Positions 1 to 6,061 of a stretch of 7,113 nucleotides of DNA are shown in pieces. Position numbers and translations under genes: made by a program. The DNA lies in NCBI GenBank assembly GCA_020441735.1, contig JAGRLQ010000337.1:1-7113 (forward strand). Direction: 5' to 3'. Numbering within the stretch: position 1 is the stretch's first letter; each line of letters opens with the position of its first letter. This DNA comes from Nitratireductor sp. (lineage in GTDB: Bacteria > Pseudomonadota > Alphaproteobacteria > Rhizobiales > Rhizobiaceae). A model generated the notes under the pieces. That model saw only the letters and a list, made by a program, of their open reading frames with translations, ran no database searches and was not told the DNA's origin.

Positions 1-144
1 AAGAACAACGGCATCCGCATCGACCATCTTCTGTTGTCGCCGGAAGCCGCCAACCGGCTTTCAGGCGTTTCCATCGACAAGCACACCCGCGCCTGGGAGA
101 AGCCTTCGGACCATGTGCCGGTGTGGGTGGAGTATGCGGGGTAA
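1..144 (+). CDS. xth: Exodeoxyribonuclease III, C-terminal end (partial)
   Basis: The first 47 codons in frame 1 end at TAA (142-144); the start lies outside the window. The residues GIRIDHLLLS (4-13) and SDHVPVW (36-42) match the last two conserved blocks of the exonuclease III / AP endonuclease family (endonuclease/exonuclease/phosphatase fold). In that family the Asp-His of the final block (here D37, H38) is part of the active site, the His being the catalytic one. Family members remove nucleotides 3'->5' from duplex DNA and cut at abasic sites in base excision repair, in the cytoplasm. Only the tail is visible, so which of the paralogues common in alphaproteobacteria this is cannot be told. 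The next gene on the same strand begins 56 bases further on. Confidence 0.85.
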   Translation, partial: KNNGIRIDHLLLSPEAANRLSGVSIDKHTRAWEKPSDHVPVWVEYAG

Positions 145-200
145 AGCAAGCGCCAGCGCCTGTATTTGACAGAATCGCGCTTTGGGCGCACTATTTGGTT

Positions 201-536
201 ATGCGCAACCTCATGCTTGCAGCACTGGCCGGCATTGTTCTCGGCGGGAGCGCCCTGCTTCCGCAGCAGGCGCTTGCCGGGCCGAACTGCACCTGCCGGC
301 ATTCCGGCGGGGATGTCGAGGAAGGCCAGACCGCCTGCATCAAGGGTCCCAAGGGCATGACCATGGCGCGCTGCGACCGTGTGCTCAACAATACAAGCTG
401 GAAAATGCTCGACACGCCCTGCCCGCTTGCAAGCGGGCATGAGCTTGGTCCGCCGCTTTCCCTGCCGGGCGACCGGCCGGAAGCACCGCAGCCAGCGCGC
501 ATGACGCTGTTCGACCGCACGCTTCTGCACGGCTGA
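201..536 (+). CDS. Small exported cysteine-containing protein, function unknown
   Basis: This 111-residue protein starts with a typical signal peptide: MRN, a hydrophobic run (about 4-20) and a likely signal peptidase I site after A26 (QALA|GPN). The mature part has five cysteines (C30, C32, C46, C58, C74). The block NCTC...GQTACI...RCDRVLNNTSW resembles a conserved hypothetical protein family I associate with rhizobial genomes, but I know no function for it. The tail after about residue 85 is rich in Pro, Gly and Arg. The frame is open upstream to 123, overlapping the xth end, but the signal peptide argues for ATG 201 (or ATG 213, which keeps most of it). Neither start has a convincing Shine-Dalgarno site. 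An odd number of cysteines leaves at least one unpaired, or paired with another chain, if disulfides form in the periplasm. The gene converges on the exoR-like gene, leaving a 48-base gap (537-584) with no clear hairpin. Confidence 0.7.
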   Translation: MRNLMLAALAGIVLGGSALLPQQALAGPNCTCRHSGGDVEEGQTACIKGPKGMTMARCDRVLNNTSWKMLDTPCPLASGHELGPPLSLPGDRPEAPQPARMTLFDRTLLHG

Positions 537-584
537 GCCTACCGCAACGGCGATTTATCAGAAATATGGGATGGTTGGCGGAAT

Positions 585-1412
585 TTACTGCGCCTGGAGT
601 TTGGCGATTGCCTGCTGGCGCTGCTCGACGCTGGCGAGCGCAAAGGCACTCTGCTGAAGCTCGGCAATCCAGCCGCGCATTTCCGGTGTGGCACTCTCAT
701 TGGCCTTGGTCAGCATGGTCAGGCCGCGCACGACGTCCTGCTGAACATATTCTCCCTCGACCAGGGCATGGCCCAGCAACGCCAGCGCGCCGACATGGCC
801 CTTCTTGTGGGCAAGCTGCAGCATGCGGATCGCCTGACGGGCTTCCTCGGGGCTGTTTTCGCCCTCAAGCAGCAATTTGCCGAGTTCGAACTGGCCATCG
901 GGATCGCGGAAGTACATCGCCGCGGTGGTATACATTACCCGCGCCTCGTTGCCGTTCTGGGCAATTCCGGCCTCGGGCAGGCCATCCGAGTAGTAATGGC
1001 CGAGCATGACCATGGCCTTGCCGGTGATCGCCCATTCGGGCGTGTTCGGGCGCGCCTCGCCGTAATTGTCGGCAATCTGCTTGTAGAAATGAAAGGCTTT
1101 TGACGGATCGCGGGCCACGGTGTCGCCCGCCTCGTACATCTTGCCGAGCTTCCACTGGGCGGTCTGATTGCCCTGATCGGCGGCATATTCCAGCACGTCG
1201 ATCGCTTCTTCCGTATCGCCTTCCTTCTTCTTCTTCAGATAGAAGCGGAAAAGGTCTCGCGCAGACGGCTTTTCCTTCTTGAAGACCTTGGTAGGATCAA
1301 ACGCATGGGCGCCCGCCACAAATCCCGTGGACGGCATGGCCGCTGCCGCAGCGAGCACTGCTGCGGCAACAAGCGCCGTTCTGGCCTTACGCGATACTTC
1401 AGATGTCAGCAT
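585..1412 (-). CDS. exoR: ExoR-like periplasmic Sel1-repeat regulator
   Basis: This is a 275-residue exported protein with a signal peptide: basic N-terminus (R8, K9, R11), an alanine-rich core (13-25) and likely cleavage after A37 (AHA|FDP). The mature protein is a run of Sel1-like helical repeats, clearest at about 68-114 (EEAIDVLEYAADQGN...AQWKLGKMYEAGD...SKAFHFYKQIAD), with further units at about 130-170, 170-205 and 205-245. Length, signal peptide, mature start (AFD) and repeat layout match ExoR of Sinorhizobium and Agrobacterium as I remember it. In those species ExoR binds the sensor kinase ExoS (ChvG) in the periplasm and holds the ExoS-ChvI system off; its proteolysis, for example at acid pH, releases the kinase and changes exopolysaccharide, motility and virulence genes. 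The role here is inferred from that likeness. The start overlaps the end of ilvD by 14 bases and has only a weak, distant SD-like GGAG; an in-frame TGA not far upstream excludes a much longer protein. A different Sel1-repeat protein is the main alternative. Confidence 0.77.
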   Translation of the reverse strand: MLTSEVSRKARTALVAAAVLAAAAAMPSTGFVAGAHAFDPTKVFKKEKPSARDLFRFYLKKKKEGDTEEAIDVLEYAADQGNQTAQWKLGKMYEAGDTVARDPSKAFHFYKQIADNYGEARPNTPEWAITGKAMVMLGHYYSDGLPEAGIAQNGNEARVMYTTAAMYFRDPDGQFELGKLLLEGENSPEEARQAIRMLQLAHKKGHVGALALLGHALVEGEYVQQDVVRGLTMLTKANESATPEMRGWIAELQQSAFALASVEQRQQAIAKLQAQ

Positions 1413-3201
1413 AACAATGCGTTTCTTCTTCTCCGCCCGGATGGGTCACGGCGCCATATTGCGCGGTACCAACCGTCTGGGCGTATTTCCACAATGCGCC
1501 GGACTGATAGTCATGACGGCGCGGTTTCCATTGTTTGGCGCGTTCGGCGAGTTCGGCCTCGCTCAAACGCACATCCAGCGTTCCCTCGACGGCATCAATC
1601 TCGATGATGTCGCCATCCTTGAGCAGGCCGATGGGACCTCCGACAGCAGCCTCCGGGCCGACATGGCCGATGCAGAAGCCGCGCGTGGCGCCGGAAAAGC
1701 GTCCGTCGGTGATGAGCGCAACCTTGTCGCCCATGCCCTGGCCGTACAACGCTGCGGTGGTTGCCAGCATTTCGCGCATGCCCGGGCCGCCCTTGGGGCC
1801 TTCATAGCGGATAACCAGCACTTCGCCTTCCTTGTACTCACGCTTCTGGACCGCTTCGAACGCAGCCTCTTCTGAATCAAAACAGCGCGCAGGGCCGGAA
1901 AACTTCAGCTTTTCCATGCCTGCCACTTTGACGATGGCGCCTTCTTCCGCCAGGTTCCCTTTCAGGCCGACGACGCCGCCGGTTTTGGTGATCGGGTTAT
2001 TGGCGGGGCGCACAACATCCTGCTCGCCATTCCATTCAACATGCGACATGTTTTCGGCCAAAGTACGGCCAGTGACCGTCATACAATCGCCATGAAGGTA
2101 ACCGTGCTCGAGCAGGGTTTTCATCAGCAGCGGAATGCCGCCAGCCTCGAACATGTCCTTGGCGACGTATTTGCCGCCCGGCTTCAGATCGGCAACATAC
2201 GGCGTTTTCTTGAAGATTTCGGCAACGTCGAAGAGATCGAACTTGATACCGCATTCGTGCGCAATGGCCGGCAGGTGCAGGGCACCGTTGGTAGAGCCAC
2301 CCGAAGCAGCGACCACGGCGGCTGCGTTTTCCAGTGCCTTGCGGGTGACGATGTCGCGCGGACGGATATTGGCGGCGATGAGATCCATCACCTGTTCACC
2401 GGCGGCATAGCAGAAACGGTCGCGGATTTCGTAGGGTGCCGGGGCACCGCAGCTATAGGGCAGCGCCAGGCCGATGGCCTCAGCCACGGTTGCCATGGTG
2501 TTGGCGGTAAACTGTGCGCCGCAGGAACCGGCAGAAGGACAGGCCACCTGCTCGATCTCGCTCAGATCGGCATCGCTCATATCGCCGACGGAGTGGCGTC
2601 CAACCGCTTCAAAGACGTCTTGAACAGTGATCTGGTTACCCCGGAAGGTCCCGGGCAGGATGGAGCCGCCATAGATAAAGATCGACGGCACGTTGAGACG
2701 CACCATGGCCATCATCATGCCGGGAAGTGACTTGTCGCAGCCGGCAAGCCCGACCAGCGCATCATAACAATGGCCGCGCATGGTCAGTTCCACCGAGTCG
2801 GCAATGACCTCGCGCGAGACCAGAGACGACTTCATGCCCTGGTGGCCCATGGCGATGCCATCGGTAACGGTGATGGTGCAGAATTCGCGCGGTGTGCCGT
2901 GGCCGGCCGCAACGCCCTTCTTGACCACCTGGGCCTGGCGCATCAGCGAGATGTTGCAGGGAGCAGCTTCGTTCCAGCAGGAGGCAACGCCAACCAGCGG
3001 CTGGGCGATCTCCTCGGTGGAAAGCCCCATGGCATAAAGATAGGAACGGTGCGGCGCCTTGGCAGGTCCTACCGTCGTATGGCGGCTCGGCAATTTCGAT
3101 TTGTCGAAGCGGCTTTCGCCTTTCGAGCCAGTCTTCTCGCCACTCATCGCGTTCCCTGCATGCTTGTTGCCGCCTTTGGCGGCCTCGTTTTTTACTGCCA
3201 T
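1399..3201 (-). CDS. ilvD: Dihydroxy-acid dehydratase
   Basis: The 600-residue protein belongs to the IlvD/Edd family and should dehydrate 2,3-dihydroxy-isovalerate and 2,3-dihydroxy-3-methylvalerate to the 2-keto acids of valine and isoleucine synthesis (EC 4.2.1.9), in the cytoplasm. Three cysteines stand where the family binds its Fe-S cluster: C82 (ASCWNEAAPCN), C155 (GCDKSLPGM) and C227 (PSAGSCGAQF). The active-site serine motif ITDGRFSG is at 497-504 (S503). The protein ends in GALWKYAQTVG...THCYADI. This is the form starting SKLPSRH...GPAKAPHRS, which differs from the E. coli-like form starting with PxYRSxTTTHG; the Edd and sugar-acid dehydratase branches fit less well. A GGGGA Shine-Dalgarno site (3207-3211) lies 5 bases before ATG 3201. 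A second ATG at 3147 (M19) also has a good SD, so the Lys/Gly-rich first 18 residues are uncertain. The exoR-like gene follows with a 14-base overlap. Confidence 0.95.
   Translation of the reverse strand: MAVKNEAAKGGNKHAGNAMSGEKTGSKGESRFDKSKLPSRHTTVGPAKAPHRSYLYAMGLSTEEIAQPLVGVASCWNEAAPCNISLMRQAQVVKKGVAAGHGTPREFCTITVTDGIAMGHQGMKSSLVSREVIADSVELTMRGHCYDALVGLAGCDKSLPGMMMAMVRLNVPSIFIYGGSILPGTFRGNQITVQDVFEAVGRHSVGDMSDADLSEIEQVACPSAGSCGAQFTANTMATVAEAIGLALPYSCGAPAPYEIRDRFCYAAGEQVMDLIAANIRPRDIVTRKALENAAAVVAASGGSTNGALHLPAIAHECGIKFDLFDVAEIFKKTPYVADLKPGGKYVAKDMFEAGGIPLLMKTLLEHGYLHGDCMTVTGRTLAENMSHVEWNGEQDVVRPANNPITKTGGVVGLKGNLAEEGAIVKVAGMEKLKFSGPARCFDSEEAAFEAVQKREYKEGEVLVIRYEGPKGGPGMREMLATTAALYGQGMGDKVALITDGRFSGATRGFCIGHVGPEAAVGGPIGLLKDGDIIEIDAVEGTLDVRLSEAELAERAKQWKPRRHDYQSGALWKYAQTVGTAQYGAVTHPGGEEETHCYADI
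3153..3157 (-). promoter_or_regulatory. Internal ribosome binding site for an alternative ilvD start
   Basis: Read on the minus strand this is AGGGA, 5 bases before an in-frame ATG (3145-3147). The site at the annotated start (GGGGA, 3207-3211) has the same spacing. Starting here would give 582 residues, close to the roughly 575 I recall for relatives. The sequence cannot decide between the two starts. Confidence 0.45.
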
Positions 3202-3525
3202 GATTTTCCCCAGCTACTGACTTGGCGCAGGCTGCACCGGACAAACCGCCGTTTTCGGACTTTATTTCCGATTAGGCAAGTCAGACCGCACGCTACGCAA
3301 TCCCGGTTTCCAAATCCTTAGCCCGAGCGCAGGAACGGCCTTCCGGCCGGAAAAATCACGGATTTTCTTGTCATGCTCTGTCCCGCCGCAATATGGCGCA
3401 AAAGGGGCACAACGGGCCACAGCCGCATTGACACCGCCCGCAAGCGTCATTTGACAAAGGGCTGTTGCAATACGGCAACGATTTTCGTTCACTGACCGAA
3501 GAGACGGAAGTTGAGGGAGGCAGGA
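3202..3525. promoter_or_regulatory. Divergent intergenic region between ilvD and the methyltransferase gene
   Basis: This spacer must hold the promoters of both flanking genes, but I see no convincing -35/-10 pair for ilvD. On the plus side TTGACA occurs twice (3428-3433 and 3451-3456), 23 bases apart, and either could be a -35 element, though no good -10 follows at 16-18 bases. Other structure seen: a perfect 12-base palindrome TTCCGGCCGGAA (3341-3352), followed at once by the short dyad AAAATC/GATTTT (3352-3357 and 3361-3366), and a 7-base inverted repeat CTGACTT/AAGTCAG (3217-3223 and 3278-3284) in the presumed ilvD leader. I found no leader peptide rich in Ile, Leu or Val that would suggest attenuation, and no known riboswitch. 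Confidence 0.4.
3514..3520 (+). promoter_or_regulatory. Strong ribosome binding site deciding a TTG start
   Basis: AGGGAGG lies 5 bases before TTG 3526. No in-frame ATG exists between the upstream stop TGA (3493-3495) and the conserved part of the protein, so this site fixes the methyltransferase start at TTG 3526 rather than TTG 3511, which overlaps the SD itself. Confidence 0.8.
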
Positions 3526-4179
3526 TTGGCAGAAGAGAAGGATGAGAAAGACGGCGAAGGAAAACGCTACTTCGACAAGGCGTATGACCTGAAGACGACC
3601 GACGAGACAAAACAGCACTACGCCCAATGGGCGGAGGTCTATGATCTCGAGATCGGTGAAGAGAAAGGCTATCGCCAGCCGGAACGCTGCGCAAGGGCGC
3701 TTGCGGCTGCCGGACTTGAAACCCACGCGGCGGTTCTCGATGTCGGGTGCGGCACCGGCCTTTCAGGCAGGGCGCTCGCAGCCGCCGGATATGAAACCAT
3801 CGATGGCTGCGATCTTTCACCCGAGATGCTGTCCAAAGCCCAGGCAACGGGTGTCTACCGACGGCTGTTTGAGGCCGATCTCAACCACCCTCCCCTTGAT
3901 GCGTCCGATGGCCAATACGGCGCTGCTGCCTGTGTGGGTGTCTTTTCCTTCGGCCATGTTCAGCCTGATGCGATTGACGATATTCTGCGCGTGCTCCGCC
4001 CTGGCGGCTATCTCGTCATCGGACTCAATGACCACTACTTCGAGGAAGGGAGTTTTCCGGCCAAGCTGGCGGCGCTTGAAAAGGCAGGCACGCTTACGCT
4101 CGTCAGCAAGGAGCACGGTGCGCATCTGGAGAATGTGGAAGGCTCCACCGGCTGGGTCTTCGTGCACCGCAAGAACTGA
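3526..4179 (+). CDS. Class I SAM-dependent methyltransferase
   Basis: The 217-residue protein has the Rossmann-type SAM-binding core: motif I VLDVGCGTG at 70-78, the acidic residue that would hold the SAM ribose in GCDLSPEML (D96), a motif around ADLNHPPLD, and VLRPGGYLVIG before the final strands. The N-terminal block DETKQHYAQWAEVYD (about 26-40) is typical of small methyltransferases of the Methyltransf_11/25 type related to the WBSCR27/METTL27 group. The substrate cannot be told from sequence; it could be a small molecule, lipid or protein. No signal peptide is present, so it should be cytoplasmic. The first 15 residues are highly charged (AEEKDEKDGEGKR) and probably disordered. Translation starts at TTG, as set by the strong SD just upstream; no in-frame ATG is available. 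The gene stands alone, divergent from ilvD and convergent with the porin, and ends in a strong terminator. Confidence 0.85.
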   Translation: MAEEKDEKDGEGKRYFDKAYDLKTTDETKQHYAQWAEVYDLEIGEEKGYRQPERCARALAAAGLETHAAVLDVGCGTGLSGRALAAAGYETIDGCDLSPEMLSKAQATGVYRRLFEADLNHPPLDASDGQYGAAACVGVFSFGHVQPDAIDDILRVLRPGGYLVIGLNDHYFEEGSFPAKLAALEKAGTLTLVSKEHGAHLENVEGSTGWVFVHRKN

Positions 4180-4201
4180 TCTTTGTCCGAACGGCCAAAA
4201 G

Positions 4202-4235
4202 AAAACCGCCCCGGAACCTGTCCGGGGCGGTTTTT
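4202..4235. terminator. Bidirectional intrinsic terminator
   Basis: A GC-rich stem CCGCCCCGG (4206-4214) pairs perfectly with CCGGGGCGG (4222-4230) across a 7-base loop. It is flanked by AAAA (4202-4205) on the left and TTTTT (4231-4235) on the right, so it gives a U-tract on both strands. It lies 22 bases after the methyltransferase stop and 23 bases after the end of the convergent porin gene, and should end both transcripts. Confidence 0.93.
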
Positions 4236-4258
4236 GAATTCTGTATAATCAGGCTTGC

Positions 4259-5434
4259 CTAGAAGCGAAGCGCGATCTTGGTACCGAAGGCCCAAGCGTG
4301 GTTGTCTTCGAATACGCCTTCCGGAAGCCCCGGCGTGTTTACATCTGTTTCGTTATCTCCCAGCCAAGTATGGCTGATACCGCCGGACAATTCGATGTTT
4401 TCGGTCAGTTTGTACTTGGCACCCACGCCAAGCGTAAACTTGCCATCGACAGGCTGCAGGGTGCTGGGATCACCACTGCCTGCTTCATAAGTGCCGCTAA
4501 CCGACATGCTGAGGCGATCGGTAAGCTGCTTGCCTACCCCCAGGTTCCAAGTCAGGCTATCGGAAAAATCGGTAACATTGTTACTATCAAACGAAGGATC
4601 GTTCAAAAGAACAATGTTGGCTTTACTCCAAGACGTATGACGAACGCTACCAAACAACAGCGTACCCGGAGCTATGCCAGTCTGAAAATACAGTTCCCAA
4701 GCTTCCGGGATTGTGGCCGTTGTGGTTCCCGAGACAGGCGGGAAGAAAAACGGAACAAGCGCAGGAGGGGGCGCCGGATTGGGAACCAAGGTTGCACCTC
4801 CAACCCTACTAGTTCCCAAATCAATATCGATAGAAGATTCGTATGTCAGCGAAACACGAAGGGCGATTTCTTTCTTCTCATAGGCAATACCGGCAATGTA
4901 TCCGGTGCCATGTGCGGGGTCGAAATCCCATGATTCACCTGCACCGTACAAGCTGGTTGCCTCGCCAGAAACAACCATGTGCTTTATGCCACCGAATACA
5001 GAAATGTTGTCGGTCAAGGATATTTTGGCTGTACCCACATAGGCACGACCGGTCAGATCAGCAAAAAGATTGGTGTAGAAATTCGGCGGAGCGCCATAGT
5101 CGATGTCTGCACCCACAGCCTCAAATGTCTGAAAAGCAACGGCGATACGGTCGCTAATATCCAGCTTGATACCACCTGACACCAAACCATAGTTCGGGCT
5201 CATATCGTCGATACCACTAACAGCCGGAATCAACAGCCCCGGGTTGCCCGGAAATGACAAATCGCCGTCAACGTCCGGATTAACGCGTGCCAGCGAGCCC
5301 TCAATGTATACCTTGCCCTGCTCGAACAGGATGTTCGGAGAGTAGGTTGTACGGTCGAGACCCCCCGCGTGTGCCGTGCCGGCCATCAGCACCATCGAAA
5401 GCGCTGCAAGGGTCGATTTGGATTGAATTGTCAT
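4259..5434 (-). CDS. FadL/OmpP1-like outer-membrane transport protein
   Basis: This is a 391-residue protein with a signal peptide (hydrophobic 8-18, cleavage likely after A23, AHA|GGLDR) and a C-terminal phenylalanine (IALRF) as in outer-membrane beta-barrels. The mature start GGLDRTTYSPNILFEQGK followed by VNPDVDG fits the alphaproteobacterial branch of the OmpP1/FadL/TodX family, and IPEAWELYF...GSVRHTSWSK (242-270) matches a conserved FadL stretch. Alternating barrel strands run through the remainder. Family members carry long-chain fatty acids or other hydrophobic compounds across the outer membrane; the substrate here is unknown. A proline-rich stretch (about 218-233) is probably a surface loop. 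I chose ATG 5434, although the frame is open to 5530, because it starts the signal peptide and has a GGGGGG run (5443-5448) 8 bases upstream. Parts are much lower in GC than neighbours (22 of 60 bases at 4561-4620). It shares a terminator with the convergent methyltransferase. Confidence 0.87.
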   Translation of the reverse strand: MTIQSKSTLAALSMVLMAGTAHAGGLDRTTYSPNILFEQGKVYIEGSLARVNPDVDGDLSFPGNPGLLIPAVSGIDDMSPNYGLVSGGIKLDISDRIAVAFQTFEAVGADIDYGAPPNFYTNLFADLTGRAYVGTAKISLTDNISVFGGIKHMVVSGEATSLYGAGESWDFDPAHGTGYIAGIAYEKKEIALRVSLTYESSIDIDLGTSRVGGATLVPNPAPPPALVPFFFPPVSGTTTATIPEAWELYFQTGIAPGTLLFGSVRHTSWSKANIVLLNDPSFDSNNVTDFSDSLTWNLGVGKQLTDRLSMSVSGTYEAGSGDPSTLQPVDGKFTLGVGAKYKLTENIELSGGISHTWLGDNETDVNTPGLPEGVFEDNHAWAFGTKIALRF

Positions 5435-5488
5435 ATAGGTAGCCCCCCAGGGTAATTCCCAGTAATCTCCAGTCAGCCTATCCAAAAC

Positions 5489-5515
5489 AAATCTGCGGCT
5501 TTCGCAAGCAGATTT
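5489..5515. repeat. Inverted repeat (stem-loop) upstream of the porin gene
   Basis: AAATCTGC (5489-5496) and GCAGATTT (5508-5515) are perfect 8-base arms around an 11-base loop. It lies 55 bases upstream of the porin ATG. If the porin mRNA starts further upstream this would be a leader hairpin; otherwise it could be an operator or a weak terminator for the upstream minus-strand transcript. Confidence 0.6.
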
Positions 5516-5529
5516 TGACGTATACGTCA
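5516..5529. promoter_or_regulatory. Perfect 14-base palindrome, possible operator
   Basis: TGACGTATACGTCA is a perfect palindrome directly next to the preceding stem-loop and about 82 bases upstream of the porin start. Its size and symmetry fit a dimeric helix-turn-helix repressor site, such as one of the TetR or GntR families, but I cannot name the regulator. The central TATACG could also act as a -10 element, though no good -35 is found at 17 bases. Confidence 0.45.
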
Positions 5530-5552
5530 CCCAGGCGCGTTTCAGATGTTAA

Positions 5553-5626
5553 CTGTTGCTTAACCGCAACAGCACGGTGCCCAAAAGGGCAGAAATCAGG
5601 CGTAATTGCCCGGCTTTTTGGCCTGA
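5553..5626. terminator. Cluster of three short hairpins after the six-cysteine protein gene
   Basis: Three dyads follow one another: TCAGGC/GCCTGA (5596-5601 and 5621-5626), TGCCC/GGGCA (5578-5582 and 5587-5591, loop AAAA) and CTGTTGC/GCAACAG (5553-5559 and 5566-5572, 6-base loop). They begin 9 bases past the stop of the gene ending at 5635 and would end or stabilise its transcript. None has a classic long U-tract, so the terminator call is tentative. Confidence 0.4.
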
Positions 5627-5634
5627 ATGACCGA

Positions 5635-6018
5635 TTATTGCTCGTATTTTCCCGCCTTCTGGCGAAATTCGAGGCATTGCGGCGTCTTGTCAGCATCGCT
5701 CTGCTGCAGCGATTCGCAGCTCTGCTCGGCCATGGAATCCATGCATTGGGCAGCAGAACTCAGCAGATCCTGATAGACAAGCGCCGTGCCAAAACCCACT
5801 TCGATGCTCTTGCACATGGAGTTGAGCGAGTTCATCACCATTGCCTTCATGTCCTCGGTCATGCCCTCGGCATCCGCCATCTGGGACATGGCGCAGGATT
5901 TCATCTTGTTACACAGGCGGTCATAGGAATCGGCGTAGTCGTTGGCATATGCCGGCACGATGAACGAAGCGGACAGGGCTGAAATGGTGGCGATGCGCCG
6001 GAAAAGCTTCGGGATCAT
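5635..6018 (-). CDS. Small exported six-cysteine, methionine-rich protein, function unknown
   Basis: This 127-residue protein starts at ATG 6018 with an ideal SD (GAGGAG, 6024-6029, 5 bases away). The signal peptide has a basic start (K4, R7, R8), a hydrophobic run (9-22) and likely cleavage after A25 (AYA|NDY). The mature 102 residues hold six cysteines (C36, C42, C69, C92, C101, C115) and ten methionines, eight of them between 39 and 68. It looks mostly helical and acidic. Three disulfides are possible in the periplasm. I do not recognise the family; the Met/Cys content would suit metal (copper) binding or redox sensing, but that is inference only, and a purely structural role is as likely. 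It lies 43 bases after valS on the same strand and may be cotranscribed. The frame stays open upstream through valS, but that part is out-of-frame valS sequence. Confidence 0.75.
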   Translation of the reverse strand: MIPKLFRRIATISALSASFIVPAYANDYADSYDRLCNKMKSCAMSQMADAEGMTEDMKAMVMNSLNSMCKSIEVGFGTALVYQDLLSSAAQCMDSMAEQSCESLQQSDADKTPQCLEFRQKAGKYEQ

Positions 6019-6061
6019 ACTATCTCCTCGGTCTGGTTTTGCCCCTGTTTCGTTTTCCTGT

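Noticed and set aside
1279..1875. A 198-codon plus-strand frame spanning the ilvD-exoR junction
   Set aside because: It is a mirror of two well-supported minus-strand genes; its composition is that of antisense coding DNA.
2041..2730. A 229-codon open frame on the plus strand opposite ilvD
   Set aside because: It is antisense to a highly conserved enzyme, lacks recognisable domains, and is expected from the codon bias of GC-rich genes.
1399..3201. Sugar-acid dehydratase or Edd instead of ilvD
   Set aside because: The N-terminal and cysteine blocks match the dihydroxy-acid dehydratase branch; the sugar-acid enzymes I recall differ in these blocks.
3202..3525. Ile/Leu/Val attenuator leader peptide or riboswitch upstream of ilvD
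   Set aside because: I found no short frame rich in branched-chain codons followed by a terminator/antiterminator pair, and no known riboswitch core.
5435..5530. A longer porin start at ATG 5530
   Set aside because: The extra 32 residues precede a complete signal peptide and would cover the palindrome and stem-loop; ATG 5434 is the natural start.
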